64,000 nt of DNA from Smallanthus sonchifolius. Lineage: Eukaryota; Streptophyta; Magnoliopsida; Asterales; Asteraceae. Positions 47,801 to 59,172 of this stretch are shown in pieces. Position 1 is the first letter of the stretch, and the number at the start of each line of letters is the position of its first letter. The stretch lies in the NCBI GenBank assembly GCA_023525975.1, contig CM042028.1, positions 77,065,501 to 77,129,500 of the forward strand. The letters run 5' to 3'. The notes beneath the pieces are model-generated. The model was not told the DNA's origin and made no database searches. It worked only from the letters and a program-made list of their open reading frames with translations. The position numbers and the translations under genes were made by a program.

Positions 47801-47840
47801 GTTTAGAAAAAGTTACGTCGTAAAAATCTTAGATATTACA
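44824..47840 (-). mobile_element. Long solo LTR (about 3.0 kb) in intron 2 of PILS copy 3
   Basis: Begins TGTCACACCCCAACCGACGG and ends AGATATTACA (TG/CA borders). The 5-bp flanks are TTTAA and CTTAA (one mismatch). There is no primer site, polypurine tract or coding domain. On the minus strand (start TGTAATATC) a TATA box GGCTATATATACC lies at about 47180-47193. 45700-46660 is AT-rich low complexity. Two tRNA B-box-like motifs (46795-46812 and 47396-47410) are not part of tRNA genes. Confidence 0.7.
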
Positions 47841-47980
47841 CTTAACATGTTTATTATGTATTTTTAATTGTTTCAAAATAGTACATGAGTGGGTCAAAGT
47901 CATGGGTTTGTTTCCTGGCCTTTAGGCATCTTTATTACCATGTTGAAGTCAGGAGAGTATGATGGGCCCTAATTAATCAT

Positions 47981-48349
47981 TGTTGGGTTATGATCTACAA
48001 AACAGGCGCAAATGGTTTCTTTAGGTTTGTTATTTGTTTGGCTTCTAAGCATTCTAGTACAACTTGGATTGCAAGTTTAGAGTCTATATAAATCGGATAG
48101 TATCTGATATATTATTTAAGAGAGAAATAAAACAAAAAAGCCGTCGTTGGGAGAGTCCCCCAACAAAATTCTTGTGTTCGTGTGTGATATATCAATTGAT
48201 TCCAACAAAGTAGTGGTTTGTTTAGGCTTATTTTTTCCTATTTAATGTAAAGTTTGATCAATGAATGATTTGTGGGTTAAAAGCAGCAATTAAGTCAAAA
48301 TCTCTGTTCGTGAGTTTTCTTTTGTGCAGTTTGGAGCTTGAACCCAACA
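47981..48349 (+). mobile_element. Short solo LTR (369 bp) in intron 2 of PILS copy 3
   Basis: Begins TGTTGGGTT and ends AACCCAACA, a perfect 9-bp terminal inverted repeat with TG/CA. A TATA box lies at about 48090 (TCTATATAAATCGG). No internal region follows. Flanking duplication is not readable (ATCAT and CTTGT). Confidence 0.7.
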
Positions 48350-50072
48350 CTTGTTTCAGAAAAGAAAATGGTTTTCTAAAGATCAAGTGGTTGAAAATGC
48401 AGGTGGTTTATCCCTGTTAACATTCTTCTAACATTCATAATCGGGTCGGTTCTCGGATGGGTGCTTATACTCATTGCTAAACCATCTCAACATCTAAAGG
48501 GCCTGGTTCTGGGTACCTGTTCAGCAGGTATTTACTTGTACCATACAACCATGTTGCATTCAAAGGACCTGGTTTGATTAATGGATTGATTGTAACTATG
48601 AATGGCAGGGAACCTTGGAAACATGCTTTTGATCATAGTACCAGCTGTATGCAAAGAGAAAGGCGCTCCGTTTGGAGATTCTGATGTCTGCTCTGAGTAT
48701 GGCATGGCTTATGCTTCACTCTCCATGGCTGTATGTGTTACCACTTACAAATTTTTGGTCAAATTAGATTAAACAGCAATGTAGTTAGTTACCTAACCAA
48801 GTGTTGTTCATGATGACAAATTCATCAGATTGGAGCTGTGTTTTTGTGGTCATATGTTTACCATCTAGTACGAGTTTTCTCCGAAGATTCTGGTAGCAAC
48901 CAAACAGAAACCGTGCAAGAGGATTTGACCTTACCGTTGCTTCCTTCGTCTGAATCCGAGTCTTCCGGTGCAGTCGAGGGGAAAATTAAGGTTGGTTTTT
49001 GAACGTAAGACATAAATTACTTAAGCGTTTCACCTTAAAAGTCAAAATGTGGTTGCATCAGGTGATGTTAAAGACGATGAAGCGACACTGGGGAGACTTT
49101 TCAAAGCGGGTTAACTTGTAGGCGGTGTTTGCACCATCCACTATCGGAGCGGTATACTGTTATTTCTGGTTCTTAATTTTATTATTAATCAATCAAACTT
49201 AAGCTCTGATACCATATAAAATAATAAAAACTCCATAACATATTTGTATTATTGATTAACTATCTATAGTAGTACAATAAGAATAGCTATAAAGGAAACC
49301 TAATTAAATAATATCTCGTAATTATGATAAATATTATTACAATAAACCCTAACTAATATACTATATCTGATACTTTTATTATAAAAGATCGTGGGGTTCG
49401 TGATCGGAACGATAGCACCAATCCGCAACCTACTAATCGGCACCGAAGCTCCATTTCGAGTGATCCAAGATTCTGCATCTTTAGTTGGGTATAATCTTTT
49501 AACCTTTTTCTAAATTATTCGCTTATGAATACAAGGTAAACAAATAGACCCTAATCTCTCAGGGACGCAGCGGTTCCAGTTGTTACATTGATTGTTGGTG
49601 GCAACCCAGTTAAAGGTAAGTTTAGCCAACAAGTTCACATTGGTACATTCAGTTTCTTGATCTCACTATATATCATATCATATGTTTTGCAGGTCTGAAA
49701 GGGTCTGGTATCTCAATACCACTAGTGTTGGGGATAGCAGCGGTTAGATATATTTTCTTGCCACTTTTTGGCATTTTAATAGTGAAAGGGGCGCTTTATT
49801 TTGGATTAGTATATGCAGACCCTCTCTACCTTTTTGTTCTTCTTCTACAATTTGCTCTCCCGCCATCCATGAATATAGGTATGAGCTCAGGATGGTACTG
49901 TTTTTCAAAATTTGTATGGATATTTGTGAAACTTGTTAATATGGCAGGTACAATAACACAGTTATTTGGTGCTGGTGAGACTGACTGTTCGGTAATCATG
50001 CTATGGACTTACGGTTTGGCAACAATTTCGCTTACCCTTTGGTCAACCTTCTTCATGTGGCTGGTTGTTTGA

Positions 50073-50608
50073 TCCCTTCATTTGACCGCCGTTAAGACCG
50101 GTTCTTTTAGGTTCACGGGCGGACCTATCAAGGGGCTTGGGTGTCAACCGACAACATGGATTTTTTATGTACTATATATGTAACCGGAACTCAATCGACA
50201 CCCAAGATTTTTTAACATCCAATGACAAACAAAAAGAATAATTAGTTGAACCAAAAAATTTAAAATCAAATGATAGACATTCGAACACTGAAAATTTCCA
50301 ACAGTTATAGAAAAATTCCGGGGTCCGACACTATTTAGGTTGCCAATTATATTTTTTATTTGGTCTCTTCAGAATAGGTGATATCACAAAAGGATTTGGT
50401 TTTGTTAGAATAAATAATATTGTGTTAGTTGCATCTCGTTAGTTAGTTAGGTGGTTAATAGTGGTCCTTAACTAGTATAAATAAGTGGTCTTGTAGTGAA
50501 GCATTAAGAGAAATATAATACATTTTCACATATTACTCTCTAGATTAGGTTACATTATAATAGTCTTGATTAGTTCACTTCTAGATATCATATACATATC
50601 ATATCTAC
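50073..50608. other. 3' flank of PILS copy 3 with LTR-like stretch
   Basis: 50400-50590 resembles a copia LTR (GTGTTAGTTGCATCTCGTTAG, TATA-like TAGTATAAATAAG, then a leader-like AAGAGAAATATAATAC), but no borders or partner were found. No gene is present. Confidence 0.4.
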
Positions 50609-50835
50609 CACCAAGTCTTCTGGTTGAGTGGTAGCTCCATGACTTTCCAAATGAGAGGTCATAGGTTCGAGTCTTGTTTGAGACATAAATTGTTTCAGGT
50701 TGAGCCAGTGGTTTTCCCAGTTGTGGGTTTCCTCCTGAGTGGTGTGGGGTCGGGTTCGAACCGGGGTGAGGACTTTGGGCCCGATTAAGATAACAAAAGT
50801 CCCCCTACCGCTAGACCATCTACCGTTTAAAAAAA
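50609..50835 (+). mobile_element. tRNA-derived SINE
   Basis: Pol III box A-like TGGTTGAGTGGTAG (50621-50634) and box B GGTTCGAGTC (about 50664) have tRNA-like spacing, followed by a body and an A-rich end. The flanks are a 14-bp duplication CATATCATATCTAC (50595-50608) and CATATCATACCTAC (50836-50849), one mismatch. A second GGTTCGAACC motif occurs inside the body near 50753. Confidence 0.87.
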
Positions 50836-50849
50836 CATATCATACCTAC

Positions 50850-52029
50850 AGCTCCATTCAAGTTTTATCTCAAGCAGAGTATAACGATGTCGGTTACCAA
50901 TTCTTTTCTGTTTTTGAAAATCCGGTTAAAAGCAAATAACTAATTAAAAATTGTTAACGAAATCTATAAGCAACAACCCTCAACAGCTCAGAACATCTAA
51001 AATATTGAGTACTAATAGATTTAGAATAAATTACCCGAAATCAAAAGACAGAAGTCCAAAATCATAAGAAAATTTAGGTTTGCAACATAGAAGAAGAGTC
51101 AACTAAAGATTGTGTAGGCTTGGAAATTTCTTAAGAAACACAAGCTGGTTCTTTTATGTAAATATTAGCGGAAACAATCTGCTCATAAATTCTCAGAGTG
51201 AGTATGAATAAGAAATATCAAGAATAGAGTAAGAACACACACAAACACTTTTATGCTCCAATTATATTTCTTAATATGAAGGTTGAGAAACGTTACAAAT
51301 TACAATTGAAAACAACATACTTATAGAACTCTACTCCGACTCTCAAGAGAGTCGATTACAAAACTAGAATCAATCCTAACCATTGAATCTAGGGTTTAGA
51401 ATCAACACAAACCATTATTTCTAAAATCATGCCATTGCATGATAATATATCACAATTGGACAACGAGTTACATAGCACAAGATTCCTAACTGTATTGAAG
51501 ATCTTCTGATGAGTCTTGGACTGTTGTGGAATAATGGTGTGTGCAACACCTCTGCATCAATAAGATCGTCTACAGTAAATTATACATCGGTAATGTTTTG
51601 AGTCATCGGCAGCAACTCGTAATTCGGCGGTAAACTAGTAGTCTGCACTAAACTTCGGGGGTAAACTAGTAGTCGGCACTAACTAATTGATCAGCATCAA
51701 TATTGTTCTTCAGTAGTAATCCGTGCTTCGGTAGCAACTGTGAACTTGAGTAGTAACTTGTGAACTTCAACATTAACCATGAACTTCAATAGTAATCTTT
51801 AACTTCAATAGTAAAAGGACTCGGTGTATTTTGGTGAACATTAGCCTCAAAATGATGTTACAGATGTAATAACCAAAAACTTTAAAACATAAATTAGAAT
51901 AAAAATAAATAAATAAAAAACATGTAAAGTATTGATAATATGATATTATAATAAATTTATTAAGAATTTTAACATCTAAAAATATTGTTAAGTTGATACT
52001 ACATTACTAAAATCGTAAAAAATATAAAT
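50850..52029. other. Intergenic stretch, no supported gene
   Basis: Non-coding. 51580-51810 has a loose repetition of phrases such as GGTAAACTAGTAGTC and ACTTCAATAGTAA. No domain or transposon border is recognised. Confidence 0.45.
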
Positions 52030-52034
52030 ATAAG

Positions 52035-53123
52035 TGATGTAGGGTTAAATATATTGTGTTTAAGAGTTACTTTGTATATGTTTTAGGCGTTTAGCAGTGT
52101 ACTTTGAGTCGGTTTTATATGGTATTTGTAGTTATGGTTGTTACAGGTATAATGTGCTAATTAATCGGAAAACGAGCTATAATCGAGAAGGCATCAAAGT
52201 ACAGGGGGTCAAAGAGTCAAAAGTCAAATTCCTGGAAATTGGGATCTTCGCGGTATGTGAAGACCTGGGAGACTTCTTTCGCGGCACGCGAGGAAATGAA
52301 AAACCAAGCCCGACTAATTTGTCCTTCTCGCCACCCGAAGGACAAGCTAGAAATTTTCGCGGTACGCGAGGGTCGGCCGTATAAGAGAAAAAGCCCAACT
52401 TTTCATATTTAAGCAAATCCAACCCTAATTCGCAACTATCTTTCATTCAGACGAATTTGGAGAGGCTTAGGGCGATTTTCAGAGGTAGAATGCATTCCAG
52501 ATCATCAACTGATGCTATGGTCGCGTGTTTGACAAGCATGCGCGGCTAAATCGCGTGTGGCTTCCTCCGGAAGGATGGTTCGTATAGGTTTTAATGTTTG
52601 ATTCAGTTTGTTCATGTTTTGGATCTGTTTAGTTTCTGACAATAACTGAGTAGATTGATGTATTAGTTAATATAAACAATTTATGTTTGTGCTTTGAGTT
52701 TCTCGTTTTACAATCTTGTTCGGTTGATGATAAAACCTAGTAGCAGGGTTGGGAGACTAAAAGGGGTAGACTTGGTACTTATAAACGGGGTGATTCAATT
52801 ATACTAGTTCTGACAAAACTGGTTTTATAGGTTTGCTGACAACAACCTGTCTTCAATCACTGTTTTAACTGATTTTCCAACACTATGTCTATGTGGTGTC
52901 TAATTAAACAACTGAGTTTTGCATGAACCTATAACCTGAAGTTTGGAGGAGGTTACATCTTTATTTAATTTGAATTTTAATCAAAAGAATTTGCTAAGCT
53001 AAAACAATTCATTCTTTCCACCAATTCCATGTGGATACGACACCCTACTTCACTATACTATAGTTTAAGGTAGGTATGGATTAGAATTGTTATTGTTTTT
53101 TATTGACCTTGACAACGCGATCA
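52035..53123 (+). repeat. 5' LTR of gypsy element B
   Basis: 1089 bp. It carries four TTCGCG-NNN-CGCGAA-type palindromes (52247-52370), some mutated, then a weak TATA-like CATATTTAAG about 35 bp later. Confidence 0.93.
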
Positions 53124-54299
53124 AAATGGCGCCGTTGCCGGGGAATCGGCGCGCTTAGTTTTTGTTTTAGTTTAGTTTATTTTTTTATATAAAAACAAAA
53201 ACCCAAAAATGTTTTATTTTTTTAGTTAGTTTTAATTTTTTTCGTTTAGAACTACTTGGGTGTGCTACTTTTGCAGTTTGTCATGGACGGGGACTATGAT
53301 GATGGTCAAAACTACTATGAGCCGTGTACGAGATGTGGTAACACTGGCCACTAGGCTCAAGATTGCCCAAGGTTTGAAGGCAATTTCTGGAGACAAAGGA
53401 GTTATCAGCAGCTGGTAGTGAGTAAGGATGTAAATCAGGGTTATGGTCAACAAAAGCAATATGATATGGATTCAAACACATATCATCCATGTTTAGAAAA
53501 TCATCCCAATTATAATTACAATAATGATTCTAATTAATACAATTCTCCTTTTCAAGAACAAAATCAAGGGCAACAGTACCAGACCCGCCAGTCAGGAATT
53601 CAAGGGAATTACAATAATCGTGGAAATTATAACAACCACGATCAAGGTAATTATCAATATAACTGGCGGAATCAGGGAGATCAACAAACGGGCCAATCTG
53701 AATTGGATGAGATCCGATCAAATATTAAGGAGTTGACACGCATAGTCAAAGCAGTCGTGCAGCAACAGGAGATCCAGGCAAAAGATCATCGAGCCTTGGC
53801 AGAACAAGTTGCCCAATTAGCTGAGATAGTTGCAGCAATCGTCAGAGATTCAAGTAAGCCTCCTAGTGCATATCAGTCTTCAAGTTCCATTTCCTGAGAT
53901 AGTTGGCAGAACAAGTTGCTCAATTGAACATACTCCACCACTAGTAGTAGAGAGAGTGGTGGAGCATAGTGAGTCTGAATCTGATCATAATCAGGATTTT
54001 ATTTGACAAAATAAACTAAAAACTAAAAATGTGAAAGAATCTTTGAAAATTCCATTTCCTTCAGCTTTTATCAAACCAGTTTTAAATGAACGGGATCCAA
54101 CACAGGATGAAAGATGGTAAAAGTTTGAAAAGCGTAAAATTAATTTACCATTTTTGAATACGCTAAAAGAAAATCCTGAAAAAGTTGAGTATCTGAAATG
54201 TTTGAGTACCCAAAAACAACGGCACAAATGTCCAAAACAAGTTGAGTTAAGTGCTAGCGTGAATGCCGAGTTGTTGGGTACCCTTCCCCCGAAACTCAG

Positions 54300-56504
54300 T
54301 GTAACATCCCGCGTTTTAGAGCGCGAAAGTATTCACAAGAATTAAAACTTAAATAAGAAAAAGGGAAGCGGGCTTGGGCCGGGGTGTATGGGCCGAAAGG
54401 GGAAAGGGTTTGGGCCCTTATAAGCCTCAAGACCAGCCCCAAAGCCTCATTAACTTCACCATTTTTGGATTTCTAGAGAGAGAAAGTGAAAGAGAGCCTA
54501 GAGAGAGAAAGTCCTGGTTTTTGGATTAGAGCTTCAAGGATCGTTAGCAAGAGTCTCTTGAGTGTTTAGCAACGAAAAGGAAGTGATTTCAGGTAACCAT
54601 TCGTTCCAGATCTGAGTTTTATGTTATGTTGGGTTTTGAAGAAAAATCGAGTAAAGGTTGGGTTTTTACGTTTAAAAATGGAAACAAAGTATAGATCTAG
54701 ACTCTCGGTTAGAAAACACAAGTTTTGAACGTAAAAAGTTTGGATCTTGACGAGGTCGGATCTGCATGCAAAAGTTAGGGTTTTGTAGGGAAGAAACTGC
54801 CAACACGCAAGCCCTGCGTACTTGTTAAGTACGCAAGAACAAGGCCCTGCGTACTTGTTAAGTACGCAAGAACAAGGCCCTGCGTACTTGTTAAGTACGC
54901 AAGAACAAGGCGTTGCGTACTTGTTAAGTACGCAAGATCAAGGTCCTGCGTACTTGTTAAGTACGCAAGAACAAGGCCATGCGCACTTGCTAAGTTCGCA
55001 GGCATCAGGTCTGTGGGTATATATAGCTGGATAGTGAAGTCAGTATGTTCACCAGGATAGAAAGAGGCGAACTTAGCCTTAAGTTTGCCTAGCTAGAAAT
55101 GGTGAAACCGTTTAGCGTCGAGTTAAGTTTGATACGTGTCAAATTGTTATGATTGTTCAGATTGTGTGAGATCCAATAGACCGTTGCAGCTAAGATACCA
55201 GGTGAGTTCAAATCCCCCTTTTTGCCTGCTTTAGGGGTGGTGTGCATATTTAGTGTAAAGTGTTTATTAAATATTTTATATTAATAAACAAAGTGAAAAT
55301 CTATGTTTAGTGTAAAGTTTAAAAGAGACAAATGTACGTTTTGAGAAAAGTATACATATATTATTGGCAAGCGTTTACTATATTTCCATATACATAAACA
55401 AAGGCATAATATATGTGTTAGTATTTTCAAGTAAAGCAAGATATATATTTTGGCAATCGTTTACTATATTTTCATATACATAAACAAAGACATGATATAT
55501 GTATTAAGATATATTTCAGTAAAAGCAAAGGTATTTATGGCAAGCGTTTACTATATTTTCATATACATAAAAAAAGGCATAATATATGTTAAGTTAAGAA
55601 CAAGGCAGATAATGTTTTATGAACAAAAAGTGAATAGATTTCCTATGGGAATGTGTACCAGCTATAAAGGTCCTTGGGACAGATGTTACTTGTACAAGAT
55701 GTCAGATATGGGTTCGACCCATTAGTAAGAACCTTTGGGTTCACTAACGGTTGTACAACTAGGATGAGTGACGGCGGTTGCTCGGGAGGTCCACGCAACC
55801 TCCCCGTAGTGTTAAGCGGTATTGTCGGTTCATGGTCGTTGATCATGGGGGCATTGACCAGGGTATTGTCGGTTCATGGTCGTTGATCATGGGGGCATTG
55901 ACCATGTACTCGTCGGTTCATGGTCGTTGACCATGGGGGCGGTACAGTAGTGACAAGGGAATTGACGGATAAGCGGTAGTGTCGGTTCATGGTGTAAGCC
56001 ATGGGGGCATTGACCAGGTACTTGTCGGTTCATGGATGTAAGCCATGAGGGCAGTACAGTAAAGAGGAATTGACGGTTTATTATATGTTTTAAACTATTT
56101 TGAAAAGTAAAGTATGTAAAGTTTAGCCTATTGGCAGTATATATGTTTAGTAAATCTTTTGTATAATTGATTTAAAGTAAACGTTAGAACTCACTCAACG
56201 TTGCTGATTTTAGTATGCACATCAGTTAAGTGTAGGTGGCAGTGGATGGATATGGATGCTTGGCTTGGCGAGAAGAGTTACCTGAAGATCAGCATCTGGC
56301 ATCCCGTTTATGTTATGTTTTAGTTTGATGTTGTTTAAAGTTCATGCAGTTTCAGACAAGTTATGTTTAGACATGTTATATTTCCGCTGCGTATGTTGAG
56401 ATTTTAATTCGTTTTCGCTGTTAGTGATATATGTTTTATGTTTAAGAGCTATGTGTTGATGAGTAAATCCAATACGTGAGGCCTCCCGGGTTTGGGGCCT
56501 TACA
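54300..56504 (+). mobile_element. 2.2-kb solo LTR nested in gypsy element B
   Basis: Begins TGTAACATCCCGCG and ends TTTGGGGCCTTACA (TGTAA/TTACA). It is flanked by a perfect 5-bp duplication CTCAG (54295-54299, 56505-56509). It contains a 33-bp minisatellite (54812-55004), a TATA box TATATATAG (55018-55026), three or four copies of a GGCAAGCGTTTACTATATTT block (55360-55570), and a GTCGGTTCATGG block repeated about five times (55820-56040). No coding domain, primer site or polypurine tract. Confidence 0.88.
54812..55004 (+). repeat. 33-bp minisatellite with a palindrome in each unit
   Basis: Six units start at 54812, 54845, 54878, 54911, 54944 and 54977. Each contains GCGTACTT-GTT-AAGTACGC (arms around 3 nt); the sixth is mutated. 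The array ends 13 bp before the solo LTR's TATA box. Confidence 0.95.
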
Positions 56505-59172
56505 CTCAGGGGCACCTATTATTTCAATACAAGTAGGTGAATTTAAACTGGATAGAACGTTGCTGGATCTTGGAGCATCTGTGAGTATATTACCGGGGAG
56601 TCTGTACGACCAGTACGATTATGGTTCGTTACAGAGAGTCCATACCACTGTGGTGTTGGCTGATCAGACTCCCACACATCCTCGGGGATTGTAAAGGATG
56701 TGATTGTGAAGGTATGGGAGTTTTATTACCCAGTGGATTTCTTGGTGTTGGATTGTGCCAAGAACACACAACCGACTGTTATTTTGGGTAGGCCGTTCTT
56801 GGCCACTTCTAGAGCAACTATTTATTGTGCTGAGGGAATGATGAGAATTAGATTTGGTGCTTAGAAGATGAGTCTTAAAATATTTTCAAACTTACCTAAC
56901 CTGAATGCTAACAAGTATGAATCACCTGAAAAGGTGAATCACACAGAAAAGAAAGATTGTGTGGTGTTTGACAGGGCAGCTGAGAATAAGGATGGTGAGA
57001 CTCTAGAGAAGGGAAGGAAGAAAAGGAAAAGGAAGGGACAGAAACAGCAACTTCAGGATGCAGAGCAAGAACTGTTTGCCTTGTTTGTGCAAGCATGGAG
57101 GAAATTTGATGATGAGAGGAACTTAAGTGTGGGGAAGGAGGACTGCAAGCACACCTACCCGACCACCATAATGGCAGTCAGGTACATTGCGTCTGGCTGA
57201 AGACGTTAAACTTAGCGCTCTTGGGAGGCAGCCTAAGGTATATTTGCTTTTTATATCTTGTCTAGTTAAATGAACGTCGTGGGTGTGTTCTCTAGAAACC
57301 CTCACGAGACTAAACTCGTCCACTCTGGCAACCGAGGGGTTTAAAAGACTTGTTGCATACGCTAAATGCAATCGTGATTCCTACGAAAGTGAGTTAGGAT
57401 TTTATGTTTCGTTTGTGTGTTTTTGTGTGTGAACCGGCCAAGTGTGGGGAAGTCCCATGGGTTATTATGCACGTTGGGTGCAATTGGGTGCGTATGTGGG
57501 TTTTTGGAGGATGGAACAAAATTTAGATTTTTATGTGAAAATTTTTCTAAGTTAAAAAATGCTCAAAACTTTCTATGAACAACGAAGACACCTCCTCCAT
57601 TTCTCGCGACACGCGAAGCTCAGAAAAGTCAATCGGGTCAAAATTCAACTCTTCGCGGTACGCGAAGAGTTCCTCCCAGATTCTCGCGACACGCGAGGAA
57701 CCCCTGTTTGCCCATTTTCCCTAATTTTTTATTTTTGTAATTTTAGGTCGTGTTCAGTCCATCGAGTCTTTCATTTTTGTTATTGCGTCTTTACATTGAG
57801 TCGATATGATGTTCGTGGGTTTGTTTCGAACTTATCTTTGCAGGTTTCGATTCATCCGCCCGTACTCAATCTCCATTTGTTTGGTGATATTCAGTACTTG
57901 TCGTGATTCTAGTGTACAAGGTAGCCCATTAGCAGATATTACCGGCGATCGCGAATGAAATGCTATACGATCGTCTGAACAACTAAGTTTTCTTATTTTT
58001 GTATATTCTCTTTTTAGTGTCTTTCTTCCTACATTGAGGGCAATGAGGAGTTCAAGCGTGGGGAGGGGAGACCTTAGTCCAGGTCTAGTTGAGTCATAAA
58101 AAATCAAAAATCCATAAAAATTTCAAAAAAATTTCAAAAATGTCCTTGGATTAGAATTGTTGCAAATATATGGAAAATGATAGGTATAATTGGAAACTAT
58201 GCTTGTGGAATTGAAATGAAAAAAATAATAAAAAGCGCGTGTAACTTGTAACGTTTTGGTAGGCCCAACTAACTTTAAGAGCTTAAACATCCTGATAGTG
58301 TATCTAGGTTTAAATAAATAATTAATTCAGGATGTCTTGTGGGTTCTCATTTGAAGGGTGAAGGTGTTGAAACTGTCAATATAGGGTGATAGGTACCACG
58401 TTAAACTCAGATTTTTATGTTTTTGAAATTCTTTGGCACACCGCTTTCTGTTTATGAGAATAAATTCGAAAGTTGGTGGCGCCCGTATTCCATGATCCAT
58501 TATTACATGAGCTTAATTAATTGATTTGAGAGCTTGAGTTTCGCCTACGCGTTACCCTCTGGGTTACAAGCTTGATTGAAACACCCATGGGCTAGACTTA
58601 AGTGATCAATATCTAGATGACTAAGTTACGTTTATGTGTTACCCCATGTGTTACCCCCTGGGATGAAAACCTGGTTGAAACAACACTAAACTGAATCTTA
58701 TGGACTTCATTGCTAAAAACTACAGCCTACGTGTCACACGTCGAGTTTCAGCTTGATTGAAACACCACTGGGTTTGGTTTATTCATATAATGTAATGAAA
58801 GCTTGATCATTCATCCATCAATCCATTATCCATTAATTTTTAAAACACATAAATCTTTGTTTATGGTGGTGGGAAAACCTATATGGTTTAACCCGGGGCT
58901 AAACATGTCCGTGAGATAAGATTAGACTGAACTATAGCTTCCTGAGTGTGAGACCCATAGATAGACCGACTGCTTGGTAATAGGATATTAAAACACAAAT
59001 CGAGGGCTCGATAAGTCGATGATTGGGTTTAATCGGATCGAAATACTGATTGTTATAATTAACGCGTAAGTATGTTTGTGTTTTGTATAAATGAAAGTGT
59101 CAACCAAGTTTTCCAATTATGGTTCCATTGTATAATTCTTTTTCGGGACGCAAAAGGTTAAGTGTGGGGATG

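Larger units (their letters stand above)
44366..50072 (+). pseudogene. PILS auxin carrier, copy 3, single premature TAG
   Basis: PIN-LIKES carrier (PF03547). Exons 44366-44500, 44626-44705, 48403-48527, 48609-48730, 48829-48990, 49062-49151, 49388-49488, 49563-49615, 49693-49878, 49948-50072. They total 1179 nt, a 393-codon frame with correct phases at each GT/AG junction, including a stop at the usual place. Marks: MGFLDMFCAASIPVLKVLII, WFIPVNILLTFIIGSVLGW, AVCKEKGAPFGDSDV, a hydrophilic loop (exon 5), PIRNLLIGTEAPFRVIQDSA, terminal ETDCSVIMLWTYG. The only lesion seen is TAG at 49119-49121 (codon 228), where copy 2 has CAA. It lies in a 90-nt phase-0 exon whose skipping would keep the frame. 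Intron 2 (3697 nt) holds two solo-LTR-like insertions. Expression is unknown. Confidence 0.82.
53283..57200 (+). pseudogene. Gag-protease remnant of gypsy element B, split by a solo LTR
   Basis: ATG 53283. The protein starts almost at the zinc knuckle (CTRCGNTGH-stop-AQDCPRF), so the usual capsid domain is missing. A Q/N/Y-rich stretch follows, then a coiled-coil-like part (ELDEIRSNIKELTRIVKAVV, 53703 on) and IPFPSAFIKPVLNERDP (54047 on) with KINLPFLNTL. It is cut after LPPKL by the insertion at 54300-56504. It resumes with GAPIISIQVGEFKLDRTLLD; the protease active site LLDLGASVSILPGSLYDQYD keeps D-x-G. Then VWEFYYPVDFLVLDCAK and VILGRPFLATSRATI (to about 56830), and a lysine-rich tail (56868-57200). 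Several stops. Not functional. Confidence 0.82.

Noticed and set aside
54812..55004. CRISPR-like palindromic repeats with regular period
   Set aside because: The 33-bp units are contiguous and identical apart from point changes; the array lies inside a solo LTR. It is a minisatellite.
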